Shown here: one piece after another, positions 8,122-13,586 of the stretch | Position numbering within the stretch: the first letter of the stretch is position 1 | Layout: every line of letters begins with the position of its first letter | Virus record (IMG/VR): IMGVR_UViG_3300042343_000178 | Span: 1 to 22,185 of that record | Length of the DNA: 22,185 bases | DNA from: a virus | Strand: one strand, 5' to 3' | Notes under the pieces: model-generated | Databases searched by the model: none | Told to the model about the DNA's origin: nothing | Seen by the model: the letters and a program-made list of their open reading frames with translations, nothing else | Position numbers and translations under genes: made by a program

Positions 8122-8204
8122 GAAACAACGAAAAAAGGGCATTTGCAATTGGCATCGTATTTTGGGTAATTGGATTGGTTTACTTTATAAATCAAGTGTT
8201 ATGA
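8118..8204 (+). CDS. 28-residue single-span membrane peptide
   Basis: ATG at 8118 sits in an ATGA overlap with the upstream stop, and its TGA (8202-8204) overlaps the endolysin ATG at 8201. The 28-residue product has a basic head, MRNNEKR, and a continuous hydrophobic helix from residue 8 to 26 (AFAIGIVFWVIGLVYFINQ). The double coupling and the clean membrane-peptide design make it more than a chance frame. It could be a pinholin-like peptide, an antiholin, or a device for translational coupling. I know of no family for it. Confidence 0.6.
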   Translation: MRNNEKRAFAIGIVFWVIGLVYFINQVL

Positions 8205-8803
8205 TTAGTCGCAAAGCAATTGAGATGATTATCAAGCACGAGGTAGGAGGTAGAGCCGTTTATGAGAAACGCTACCAAAAGCCTATTTGGGCGGGTGGCG
8301 ATAGCGGATGCACAATTGGGTTAGGCTATGATTTGGGTTATGTAACTGAAAAACAGTTCTTCAGCGATTGGGATGGCTTAAATTTAAACTTTCTCAATGC
8401 GTTAAGGAAAGTAGTAGGGATAAAAGGTGAGGCGGTTAAAACGATGATGAGAGGGGAAATTCTACAAGTTAGGATTCCGTACAATTTTGCCTACGATGTA
8501 TTCGTTAATAAGTCGATACCTAAGTACTATGCTTTAACTAAGACAATTTATCCAGAGATAGATACATTAAACGAGGACACAAGAGGTGCTTTGGTTTCAA
8601 TGATTTATAACAGGGGTAACAAATTAGATGGCGATAGGAGAAAGGAAATGAGAGCAATTGTTGACCTTGTGGCTAAAGCGGACTACGAAGGCATTGCGGA
8701 CCAGATAGAAAGAAGCAAAAGACTCTGGGAAAATGTTGGATTGGATGGACTTGTAAAAAGGCGAGAAGAAGAAGCAGATTTGATTCTAAACTCACTAACC
8801 TAA
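8201..8803 (+). CDS. Endolysin, T4-lysozyme superfamily (muramidase)
   Basis: The 200-residue protein is a lysozyme-type endolysin that would cut the glycan strand of peptidoglycan. The catalytic region is near the N-terminus: Glu14 in IIKHEVGG, and GGDSGCTIGLGY at residues 32-43, which gives Asp34 and Thr38 in the places of the Glu-Asp-Thr triad of T4 lysozyme. The distance from Glu14 to Asp34 is longer than in T4, so there is a small insertion. A downstream segment, DTRGALVSMIYNRG, matches the conserved second-lobe helix of the family. I take ATG 8201 as the start. The frame is open further upstream, to 8057, but that part lies over the membrane mini-gene and does not look like protein. There is no signal peptide, so export depends on a holin. 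Confidence 0.85.
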   Translation: MISRKAIEMIIKHEVGGRAVYEKRYQKPIWAGGDSGCTIGLGYDLGYVTEKQFFSDWDGLNLNFLNALRKVVGIKGEAVKTMMRGEILQVRIPYNFAYDVFVNKSIPKYYALTKTIYPEIDTLNEDTRGALVSMIYNRGNKLDGDRRKEMRAIVDLVAKADYEGIADQIERSKRLWENVGLDGLVKRREEEADLILNSLT

Positions 8804-8812
8804 AATAAACCT

Positions 8813-9853
8813 ATGACAACAACAAAAAAAAAGGGCGGAAGCAAAACCACAATGAGTGGTCAGATAGTCTTGGACTATTTAGCCAAGTACCCACAATGGA
8901 TGCCCTCAAACACTTTAGCTTCTTTGATTATGAAGGAGCAATCTGCACACTTTGACAATCAAGAAAACGTTAGATACTTGATAAGATATTACAGAGGTAA
9001 AGTCGGAGATGATAAAGCATCAAGAGGAAAGAACACACAATTTATAGAAGATTTTAAGCGTACAGGTTCACACTTTGTGCAACCGCCTACTTGGGTAGAG
9101 GAGAAGGTTATTTATTGTTTGCCGATGGGAATTAAGAAGATGGGATTTATAAGCGACTTACAAGTGCCATTCCACGACCCAAAGGCAATTGATGTTTGCT
9201 TTAAATACTTAAATGACCAAAAGATTGATTCATTATTTATCAATGGAGATTTGGTTGACTTTTATCAATTGAGTGATTTCCAGAAAGACCCAAGAGTTAG
9301 AAAGTTTGATGAGGAATACGAGGCAATTATTGAAATGCTTGGATTTATTAGGGCATCATTTCCGCTAATACCTATTTATTATAACTTGGATGCTAACCAC
9401 GAGTTTAGGTATGAAAGGTATATGAGAACCAAAGCACCAGAGTTATTAGGGTTAAACGGCAAGTTTGACATTGAGGAAATCTTAATGCTAAATACTTTTA
9501 ACATTATTCCAATTAAAAACATAGATCACGTTAAGTTTGGCAAATTACCTATTATTCACGGAGATACAACATTTAGAAGGGGTAGTGGTGTAAATCCAGC
9601 TAAAACTTTATATGATAGGGTTAAGCAGTCGGCAATTGCTTCGCACGTTCATCAAGTACAATCATACACAACCAAAAATCAATTTGATGAAGAAGTGTTT
9701 ACTTGCTGGACAACGGGACATTTGATGCATAGTAATGTGGAATATTGTAAGCACGTTGATAATTACTCACAAGGGTTTGCGATATTAGAAAAAGATGTTG
9801 AAGGCTACTATTCGGTACAAAATAAAAGAATCTATAAAAACAAAATTTTCTAA
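8813..9853 (+). CDS. Calcineurin-type metallophosphoesterase
   Basis: The 346-residue protein has a basic N-terminus and a helical, HTH-like region at about residues 16-62, then a metallophosphoesterase domain from about 108. Metal-ligand motifs occur in the family order: SDLQVPFHD (Asp115; Gln117 stands where His is usual), NGDLVDF (Asp146), ANHEFRY (Asn195, His196), IIHGD (His249) and SHVHQV (His278, His280). The enzyme should hydrolyse phosphate esters using two metal ions; nucleic acid ends or nucleotides are possible substrates. The 'DxQ' form is also seen in other phage members as I recall them, so it need not inactivate the enzyme. The gene follows the endolysin by 9 bases and may be in the same transcript. 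Confidence 0.8.
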   Translation: MTTTKKKGGSKTTMSGQIVLDYLAKYPQWMPSNTLASLIMKEQSAHFDNQENVRYLIRYYRGKVGDDKASRGKNTQFIEDFKRTGSHFVQPPTWVEEKVIYCLPMGIKKMGFISDLQVPFHDPKAIDVCFKYLNDQKIDSLFINGDLVDFYQLSDFQKDPRVRKFDEEYEAIIEMLGFIRASFPLIPIYYNLDANHEFRYERYMRTKAPELLGLNGKFDIEEILMLNTFNIIPIKNIDHVKFGKLPIIHGDTTFRRGSGVNPAKTLYDRVKQSAIASHVHQVQSYTTKNQFDEEVFTCWTTGHLMHSNVEYCKHVDNYSQGFAILEKDVEGYYSVQNKRIYKNKIF

Positions 9854-9854
9854 T

Positions 9855-10046
9855 ATGAGATACCCTAAAAACTTTGCAAAATTGACACCAATACAACAAG
9901 AGCAATGGTTAGTTACTAAACTAATTGAACTCCACAACTTAGAGCAAGAGATCAAATTAACCTTAGGCAAAATAAGAGGTGGTGAGAAACTTATATTTAA
10001 AGAAATAGACAGACCAGATTTAGCTTTAATGAAAGATGAAGATTAA
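9855..10046 (+). CDS. 63-residue hypothetical protein
   Basis: I choose ATG 9855, one base after the upstream stop in TAATATG. The open frame extends back to 9795, but that part lies inside the phosphoesterase gene. The product MRYPKNFAKLTPIQQEQWL... is mostly alpha-helical and hydrophilic (TKLIELHNLEQEIKL), with a short acidic end MKDED. It might be a small coiled-coil or adaptor protein. I recognise no family. The next gene starts inside its last codons, so the two are probably translated together. Confidence 0.6.
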   Translation: MRYPKNFAKLTPIQQEQWLVTKLIELHNLEQEIKLTLGKIRGGEKLIFKEIDRPDLALMKDED

Positions 10047-10305
10047 AATCATATATCGCAAATTAGGTAGGGAACAGGCTCACGGCATTGCTGAAAGTGA
10101 TGGTGTAGTTTATATTGACTCACGGCTAAAGGGCAAGAAGCAGCTTGAAATCCTGTTACACGAGTGCTTACATATACTCAATCCAATGGATGATGAAGAA
10201 GCCATTATAGAGAAAAGCGTAACTTTATGTAAGGTTCTTTGGCAGCAAGGATACCGAATGGTAGACAATTCTAATGATACACCATTACAAGATGGTTCTA
10301 AATAG
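10036..10305 (+). CDS. Small HExxH zinc-metallopeptidase-like protein
   Basis: This 89-residue protein starts 11 bases inside the previous gene. It contains HECLH at residues 42-46, embedded in a helix LEILLHECLHILNP, and acidic residues follow (DDEEAIIEK, with Glu54, Glu55 and Glu59 as possible third ligands). Before it is a short beta strand, GVVYIDSRL, as in minimal metallopeptidases of the SprT, ImmA/IrrE and WLM kinds. Such mini-peptidases in phages may cut host repressors or DNA-bound proteins, but no target can be read from the sequence. The gene ends just before the first terminator, so it closes the transcript that contains lysis and phosphoesterase genes. Confidence 0.65.
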   Translation: MKIKIIYRKLGREQAHGIAESDGVVYIDSRLKGKKQLEILLHECLHILNPMDDEEAIIEKSVTLCKVLWQQGYRMVDNSNDTPLQDGSK

Positions 10306-10321
10306 TTGTTGGTTCATAGTT

Positions 10322-10349
10322 CCTCACCCCTAAAAAGGTGGGGTTTTTT
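10322..10349 (+). terminator. Intrinsic terminator after the late/lysis transcript
   Basis: CCTCACC (10322-10328) pairs with GGTGGGG (10337-10343) across an 8-base loop, with one T-G pair, and is followed directly by six T residues. It lies 16 bases after the stop of the HExxH gene. Confidence 0.8.
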
Positions 10350-10352
10350 ATA

Positions 10353-10360
10353 TATCTTTG
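10353..10360 (+). promoter_or_regulatory. TATCTTTG, candidate -7 box between two terminators
   Basis: TATCTTTG matches TAnnTTTG and lies between the two terminator hairpins. A transcript begun about 5-7 bases later would meet the second terminator after about 55 bases without crossing a gene. No clear -33 TTG is present. Confidence 0.35.
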
Positions 10361-10386
10361 TCGTTCATATTGGAGAACTTAGGTTT

Positions 10387-10422
10387 AACCCCCTTGTCAA
10401 TTTCTATTGATGGGGGTTTTTT
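10387..10422 (+). terminator. Second intrinsic terminator, directly before the HNH gene
   Basis: AACCCCC (10387-10393) pairs with GGGGGTT (10412-10418). Above a small internal loop, TCAAT (10397-10401) pairs with ATTGA (10406-10410) around a TTCT loop. A T6 run at 10417-10422 completes the signal. Confidence 0.75.
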
Positions 10423-10424
10423 AG

Positions 10425-10432
10425 TATATTTG
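10425..10432 (+). promoter_or_regulatory. TATATTTG, -7 box placed four bases before the HNH start codon
   Basis: TATATTTG ends at 10432 and the HNH ATG is at 10437, so transcription would begin at or next to the start codon. A TTG at 10407-10409 is 15 bases upstream, slightly short of the usual spacing. Confidence 0.5.
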
Positions 10433-10436
10433 CAAT

Positions 10437-10874
10437 ATGAAAAATACAACTTGGAAAACAATTAATGGCTTTACAGTTTATAAAATAAGTAACAATGGTA
10501 TTGTTATGAATGTAAAAACAAATAGAATATTAAAAACTAATATAGACCCATATGGTTATGTAAGAATAGATTTACAACAAAAAATTGATGGAATAATAAA
10601 ATATAGAAAAACATCAATACATAGGTTATTAGCAGAAAATTTTATTGATAATCCTAATAACTATAAATGTGTTAATCATATTGATGCAAATAGAATTAAT
10701 AATAATTTGAATAATTTAGAATGGTGTACTGCAAAACAAAATATGCATCACGCAAGATATGTAACAAAAAATGGAACAGTCATATCTAAACAAAAAATTA
10801 TTAAATTAGTGGCTGAAAATCCCACTTTAAACAAAAATGATATAATAGATATGCTCATATCTAATTGCAGATAG
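10437..10874 (+). CDS. HNH homing endonuclease (NUMOD4 + HNH)
   Basis: The 145-residue protein has the order of free-standing HNH homing enzymes. Residues 5-30 (W..I.GF..YKIS.NG.V) are a NUMOD4-like region, and residues 60-105 are the HNH nuclease: IHRLLAENFI, VNHIDANRINNNLNNLEWC and KQNMHHA. The zinc-free beta-beta-alpha His-Asn-His core is therefore complete. The C-terminal 40 residues are a short helical tail and lack the usual NUMOD1 domain, so the protein may be shortened. It is very rich in AAT and ATA codons compared with its neighbours, as expected of a selfish gene. It lies between terminators and an inverted repeat, carries its own promoter and seems to be an independent cassette. 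Confidence 0.85.
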   Translation: MKNTTWKTINGFTVYKISNNGIVMNVKTNRILKTNIDPYGYVRIDLQQKIDGIIKYRKTSIHRLLAENFIDNPNNYKCVNHIDANRINNNLNNLEWCTAKQNMHHARYVTKNGTVISKQKIIKLVAENPTLNKNDIIDMLISNCR

Positions 10875-10893
10875 TCTTATTAGGGTGGTTTTT

Positions 10894-10925
10894 TATGTGT
10901 CATAAAACGCACTATTTGACACATA
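10894..10925. repeat. Perfect 9-bp inverted repeat TATGTGTCA / TGACACATA
   Basis: TATGTGTCA at 10894-10902 and TGACACATA at 10917-10925 are exact reverse complements separated by 14 bases. The site is in the non-coding gap upstream of the early operon promoter. The spacing and length fit an operator for a dimeric regulator, or an origin element, better than an RNA hairpin. Confidence 0.65.
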
Positions 10926-10996
10926 TTTGTTGCATATAAGTCAAATTATACCATTCATACCCTATTTTTTACCGCTTATCATAAATATTTGCTTTG

Positions 10997-11030
10997 TTTG
11001 ATAAAGTTATAAGGTTTTACCCTATCTTTG
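10997..11030 (+). promoter_or_regulatory. Probable early-operon promoter, TTTG-N22-TATCTTTG
   Basis: TTTG at 10997-11000 and TATCTTTG at 11023-11030 match the Bacteroidetes -33 and -7 elements with a 22-base spacer, within the usual range. The first early gene begins at 11056, giving a leader of about 20 bases. Confidence 0.65.
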
Positions 11031-11055
11031 ATTTCGTAAACCAAAACAACCAATT

Positions 11056-11232
11056 ATGAAAACATTTGAAATTGAATTTATCCTTAAAATACAAGAAGGA
11101 AATTCATACAAATTACAACAACAAATAATTACAATTGATGCAAATAATAAAAAAGAAGCATTAATTAACGCTAAGAAAAAAATATACATTCCAAGAAATT
11201 ATATTAAAATAGATCATTACCAATTTAATTAA
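11056..11232 (+). CDS. 58-residue hypothetical early protein
   Basis: ATG 11056 follows the CAA-rich leader CCAAAACAACCAATT. The product starts MKTFEIEFILKIQEG and forms two beta strands, a turn and a helix (NNKKEALINAKKKI), then a final YIKIDHYQFN. The alternation strand-strand-helix-strand and the spacing 'DANNKKEALINAKK' resemble small phage proteins of the pattern 'v.A.s..eAi..a'. There is no catalytic motif. As the first gene behind the early promoter it may be an early host-takeover protein, but that is inference from position only. Confidence 0.65.
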   Translation: MKTFEIEFILKIQEGNSYKLQQQIITIDANNKKEALINAKKKIYIPRNYIKIDHYQFN

Positions 11233-11248
11233 ACCAAAAACAACCAAT

Positions 11249-11377
11249 ATGAACAAACTCAAAACTCCACAAGAGAAAGCTAATGAACGCTACAAAGCTG
11301 AAAGCATCAAACCTATGTACGCATTTATTATCGTATTAGTGGCATTTTTAATTACCGCAATCCTTCAAAACATTTAG
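11249..11377 (+). CDS. 42-residue single-span membrane protein
   Basis: The start follows the leader CCAAAAACAACCAAT, nearly the same as that of the preceding gene. The N-terminal 22 residues are basic and hydrophilic (KLKTPQEKANERYKAESIK). Residues 23-40 form one membrane helix (MYAFIIVLVAFLITAILQ). It is probably anchored by its C-terminus with the basic part in the cytoplasm. The function is unknown; early phage membrane peptides often alter host envelope processes or block superinfection. The repeated leader is the best evidence that it is translated. Confidence 0.6.
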   Translation: MNKLKTPQEKANERYKAESIKPMYAFIIVLVAFLITAILQNI

Positions 11378-11378
11378 T

Positions 11379-11546
11379 ATGACACCAATTCAACTTTACA
11401 TTAACACGTTACAAACCCAATTAATTAATATGCCAGATGGCTATGTAAGAGAAACAGTTCAAGCCTGTTTGAACTTAGCACAAGGTATTAAAACAATGTA
11501 TGAAGACACTAATAACAACGTTGGTGAGTCAACAAATCAAGACTAA
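11379..11546 (+). CDS. 55-residue hypothetical protein
   Basis: ATG 11379 is one base after the previous stop (TAGTATG). The product, MTPIQLYINTLQTQLI..., is hydrophilic and helical, with one Cys (VQACLNLAQ) and an Asn/Gln-rich end. The 'MTP' start and length match other small early proteins of this phage. The next frame begins inside its last 47 bases. No family is recognised. Confidence 0.5.
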   Translation: MTPIQLYINTLQTQLINMPDGYVRETVQACLNLAQGIKTMYEDTNNNVGESTNQD

Positions 11547-11718
11547 TCTACAAACCGAAGCCGACACTAAAGGCATAACCCTTAGTAAGTTGGTTTATAA
11601 AATCCTAAAACAATATGAGCAAACTAATCTATCAAGAGAAACAACTGAAGTTGCACAAAAGAGCAACAATGCTTCTGGAACTGCTAAAACAAGCACAAGG
11701 AAGGCAAAATCTATTTGA
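11500..11718 (+). CDS. Ribbon-helix-helix (Arc/CopG-like) DNA-binding protein candidate
   Basis: The first 45 residues of 72 fit the ribbon-helix-helix pattern: a short strand TLITTLVS, a helix QQIKTNLQTEADTKG, a turn GITLS and a second helix KLVYKILKQYEQ. This is how Arc and CopG repressors bind DNA as dimers. The remaining part is a low-complexity, Ser/Thr/Lys-rich tail (TKTSTRKAKSI type). ATG 11500 lies inside the previous gene; GTG at 11524 is a possible later start, but it would remove the strand. The gene also overlaps the next one by 104 bases. If real, it is the only transcription regulator visible in the early operon and could bind the inverted repeat upstream. Confidence 0.55.
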   Translation: MKTLITTLVSQQIKTNLQTEADTKGITLSKLVYKILKQYEQTNLSRETTEVAQKSNNASGTAKTSTRKAKSI

Positions 11719-11911
11719 GGCTGACCTTGCTGAATGGAGGCGAGGACTGGATGATACAAGAACAATGATTAGCGAAGAAGATTTACTAATTAAGGTTGCA
11801 AGGATGAATGACATCCAGCGTAGAATCCTTAAAAGCTATCATTTTTTAATCTTAGACCTTTATACATTAACTGAGGAGTTTATGCTCCCAATAAACCTTT
11901 TACATTTTTAA
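11615..11911 (+). CDS. 98-residue helical hypothetical protein
   Basis: This frame starts at ATG 11615 (CAATATG context, as for other genes here) and overlaps the ribbon-helix-helix candidate by 104 bases. The product is helical, with a possible coiled coil (LLELLKQAQGRQNLFEADLA) and a basic N-terminus. It ends with hydrophobic PINLLHF. A later ATG at about 11669 would reduce the overlap and give an 80-residue product. It is followed by TAATATG for the next gene, so its 3' part is well supported. The function is unknown. Confidence 0.55.
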   Translation: MSKLIYQEKQLKLHKRATMLLELLKQAQGRQNLFEADLAEWRRGLDDTRTMISEEDLLIKVARMNDIQRRILKSYHFLILDLYTLTEEFMLPINLLHF

Positions 11912-11912
11912 T

Positions 11913-12137
11913 ATGACACCAAAAGAAAAAGCACAAGAATTATTTGATAAGTTTAGAGTAAAAGTTCACGACAGAGATGGTACATCTGCAATGAATGGAT
12001 TTGAAGCTAAACAATGTGCATTAATAGCAGTTGATGAAATATTAGATTTAAAGCATATAGTAACATTAAGAAGGAATATGCACGAAATGGAATTAGATTT
12101 TTGGGATGAAGTTAAAGAAGAAATAAAAGCATTATGA
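11913..12137 (+). CDS. Conserved small Bacteroidetes phage protein
   Basis: The 74-residue product begins MTPKEKAQELFDKF and contains 'EAKQCALIAVDEIL' and 'FWDEVKEEIKAL'. I recall many flavobacterial and Bacteroides phage genomes with short proteins of exactly this pattern: MTPKEKA..L..KF, then AKQCAL.AVDEI, then an end with W..VK.EI. No function is known for them. It is likely a helical protein. Its last codon overlaps the next ATG (ATTATGAG), so it is coupled to the DnaA-like gene. Confidence 0.75.
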   Translation: MTPKEKAQELFDKFRVKVHDRDGTSAMNGFEAKQCALIAVDEILDLKHIVTLRRNMHEMELDFWDEVKEEIKAL

Positions 12138-12571
12138 GAGAAGTACATAAGACATATATGGCAGAACTTGAAATAGAGGTTTTGCGTGATAAGAACAAAG
12201 AACTAAAAAAAGAAATAAATCAATTAAAGGATTTATTAGACAAACATTTAAACATAAAAACAATAAGAATGGACAAGGAACAACAGAAAGAGTATGCAGT
12301 TCAAATAGCCGAAAAAGTATGCAATTACTACCAAATTAAGTACGGACAAATGATGTCTAAATACAGAGGCGAGGAGGTTACTTTGGCAAGGCAAATGACT
12401 ATGTATTTTACTAAAGAAAAAACGGAGTTAAATGGCGAGGAAATAGCAAAATTGTTTAATAGGGATAGAACAACAGTTTTACATTCAATATCCAAGATTA
12501 AGGGTCAGCTATCAAATAAGTTCGATGATACCATAAAAAACGACATTTTCAACTTAAATGTGCTTGTTTAA
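12134..12571 (+). CDS. DnaA domain-IV-like DNA-binding protein with an N-terminal coiled coil
   Basis: The 145-residue protein has a coiled coil at residues 8-40 (LEIEVLRDKNKELKKEIN) and a C-terminal domain at about 57-126 that follows DnaA domain IV. MSKYRGEEVTLARQM matches the bacterial 'LxxxxRxxxVxxARQxAM' helix, ELNGEEIAKLF fits 'SLPEIGxxF', and NRDRTTVLHSISKI matches 'GRDHTTVLHAxxKI'. The Asp111, Thr113, Thr114 and His117 positions of the base-reading loop are kept; Arg112 replaces the first His. The AAA+ ATPase part of DnaA is missing. It could bind DnaA boxes in phage or host DNA to start or modulate replication, or to compete with host DnaA. It starts in an overlap with the upstream gene. 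Confidence 0.8.
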   Translation: MREVHKTYMAELEIEVLRDKNKELKKEINQLKDLLDKHLNIKTIRMDKEQQKEYAVQIAEKVCNYYQIKYGQMMSKYRGEEVTLARQMTMYFTKEKTELNGEEIAKLFNRDRTTVLHSISKIKGQLSNKFDDTIKNDIFNLNVLV

Positions 12572-12622
12572 TTTGGTTATTAACACTAAAGTACCTAATT
12601 TTAAACTCTAAAACCAACCAAT

Positions 12623-13342
12623 ATGAATGACCAACAACTGGCTAAAAAGCCACAACTTTCGTACACGAAAGACCAAGTAGAGTTAGTAAAATCACAGATT
12701 GCTCCAGAGGCAACAGTTGATGAACTAAAACTATTTTTGTACCAAGCACAACGCACAGGATTAGATGCGTTATCAAGACAAATTTATTGCATCCACAGGA
12801 ACGTAAAAACACAAAATGGGTGGGGTAAAAAAATGACTATCCAAACAAGTATTGATGGCTTCCGAGTAATCGCTGAAAGAAGCGGTAATTACGGAGGGCA
12901 AAGCGAACCAATCTTTGTAGAAGAAGATGGTAAGTTGATTTCTTGTAAGGTTTCAGTATTTAGATTTCACGGAGAAACAAGGTATGAAGCATCGGTAGGT
13001 GTAGCTTATTGGGATGAATACTGCCAAAGAACAAACGATGGCAAACCAATGGGTTTATGGGCAAAGATGCCACATACAATGTTAAGTAAAGTTGCAGAAG
13101 CATTAGCTTTGAGAAAGGCTTACCCACAAGATTTAAGCGGTCTTTACACAGGTGATGAAATGGCACAATCAACAGAGGAAACCCCAGCTTACATTAAGAC
13201 TCACGAAAATTTAGAGGACTTAGAGTTAGCGATTGATTTGTGCATAAATACTACTGAATTAAGTCAACTTTACGCACTAAATAGCGAACTTGCAACTAAA
13301 GATGTAACTAAATTATTTACCAAGAAAAAACAAACTTTATGA
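12623..13342 (+). CDS. bet: RecT/Bet-family single-strand annealing protein
   Basis: The 239-residue protein resembles phage recombination protein Bet: 'LVKSQIAPEATVDELKLFLYQAQRTGLDALSRQIYCI' near residues 22-60, then 'TIQTSIDGFRVIAERSGNYGG', 'VGVAYWDEYC' and 'MPHTMLSKVAEALALRKAYPQDLSGLYTGDEM'. These are the diagnostic stretches of the Redbeta/RecT group. It should coat single-stranded DNA and pair complementary strands during recombination-dependent replication. No exonuclease partner is visible next to it, although NinG lies 4 kb downstream. The start follows the leader AAACCAACCAAT. The stop TGA overlaps the next gene. Confidence 0.9.
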   Translation: MNDQQLAKKPQLSYTKDQVELVKSQIAPEATVDELKLFLYQAQRTGLDALSRQIYCIHRNVKTQNGWGKKMTIQTSIDGFRVIAERSGNYGGQSEPIFVEEDGKLISCKVSVFRFHGETRYEASVGVAYWDEYCQRTNDGKPMGLWAKMPHTMLSKVAEALALRKAYPQDLSGLYTGDEMAQSTEETPAYIKTHENLEDLELAIDLCINTTELSQLYALNSELATKDVTKLFTKKKQTL

Positions 13343-13584
13343 CACCATTAAATAAATTATGGGATTTAAGAGAAGCAGTTAAGTTCTGGAATTACAAAGT
13401 TGAAACAAGCTATCCTCAAAATGCATCGGAGATGATTCATCAATTAAATTTAGCTAAGTATAAACTTAAACTACATAAACAAAAACACTTCCCAGAGTTA
13501 TTAGACCAACCTAAAAGGGATTACATTCCTTATAAAATGTTAGCTGATAAATTTGAAGTATTTGAAAACTATTTAAACGATTAA
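13339..13584 (+). CDS. 81-residue hypothetical protein
   Basis: ATG 13339 overlaps the RecT stop (TTATGA). The product is helical and basic: MTPLNKLWDLREAVKFWNYKVE, then MIHQLNLAKYKLKLHKQKHFPEL, and an acidic end EVFENYLND. The first half could be a helical hairpin. It has no recognised family; its position makes a RecT partner conceivable, but that is only inference. Confidence 0.65.
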   Translation: MTPLNKLWDLREAVKFWNYKVETSYPQNASEMIHQLNLAKYKLKLHKQKHFPELLDQPKRDYIPYKMLADKFEVFENYLND

Positions 13585-13586
13585 TT

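Larger units (their letters stand above)
10875..11055. other. AT-rich non-coding control region before the early operon
   Basis: These 181 bases carry no acceptable gene. They hold the inverted repeat at 10894-10925, A/T-rich sequence including TTATCATAA (10978-10986, a weak likeness to a DnaA box), and a promoter at 10997-11030. A gene with a DnaA-type DNA-binding domain starts 1.1 kb downstream, so a replication origin here is possible. The region has no iterons. Confidence 0.5.

Noticed and set aside
7848-8195. Minus-strand frame across the lysis cassette
   Set aside because: It runs against three tightly coupled membrane genes, and no promoter or terminator supports it.
8057-8200. Upstream extension of the endolysin frame
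   Set aside because: The extra residues read through the holin and 28-codon membrane gene in another frame, and endolysins of this type start near the ATG at 8201.
10847-10862. AGATATGCTCATATCT palindrome at the end of the first HNH gene
   Set aside because: It lies in coding sequence, has only six to seven AT-rich pairs and no T-run, so it is not a terminator and may be chance.
10883-10894. GGGTGG followed by T6 after the first HNH gene, as a terminator
   Set aside because: I find no 5' arm able to pair with it within a reasonable distance. It resembles the 3' half of the upstream terminator, perhaps left by rearrangement, but that cannot be shown.
10978-10986. TTATCATAA as a DnaA box
   Set aside because: Only the first five bases and the last one agree with TTATCCACA, and in AT-rich DNA such a match is expected by chance. 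I list it only as a weak hint.
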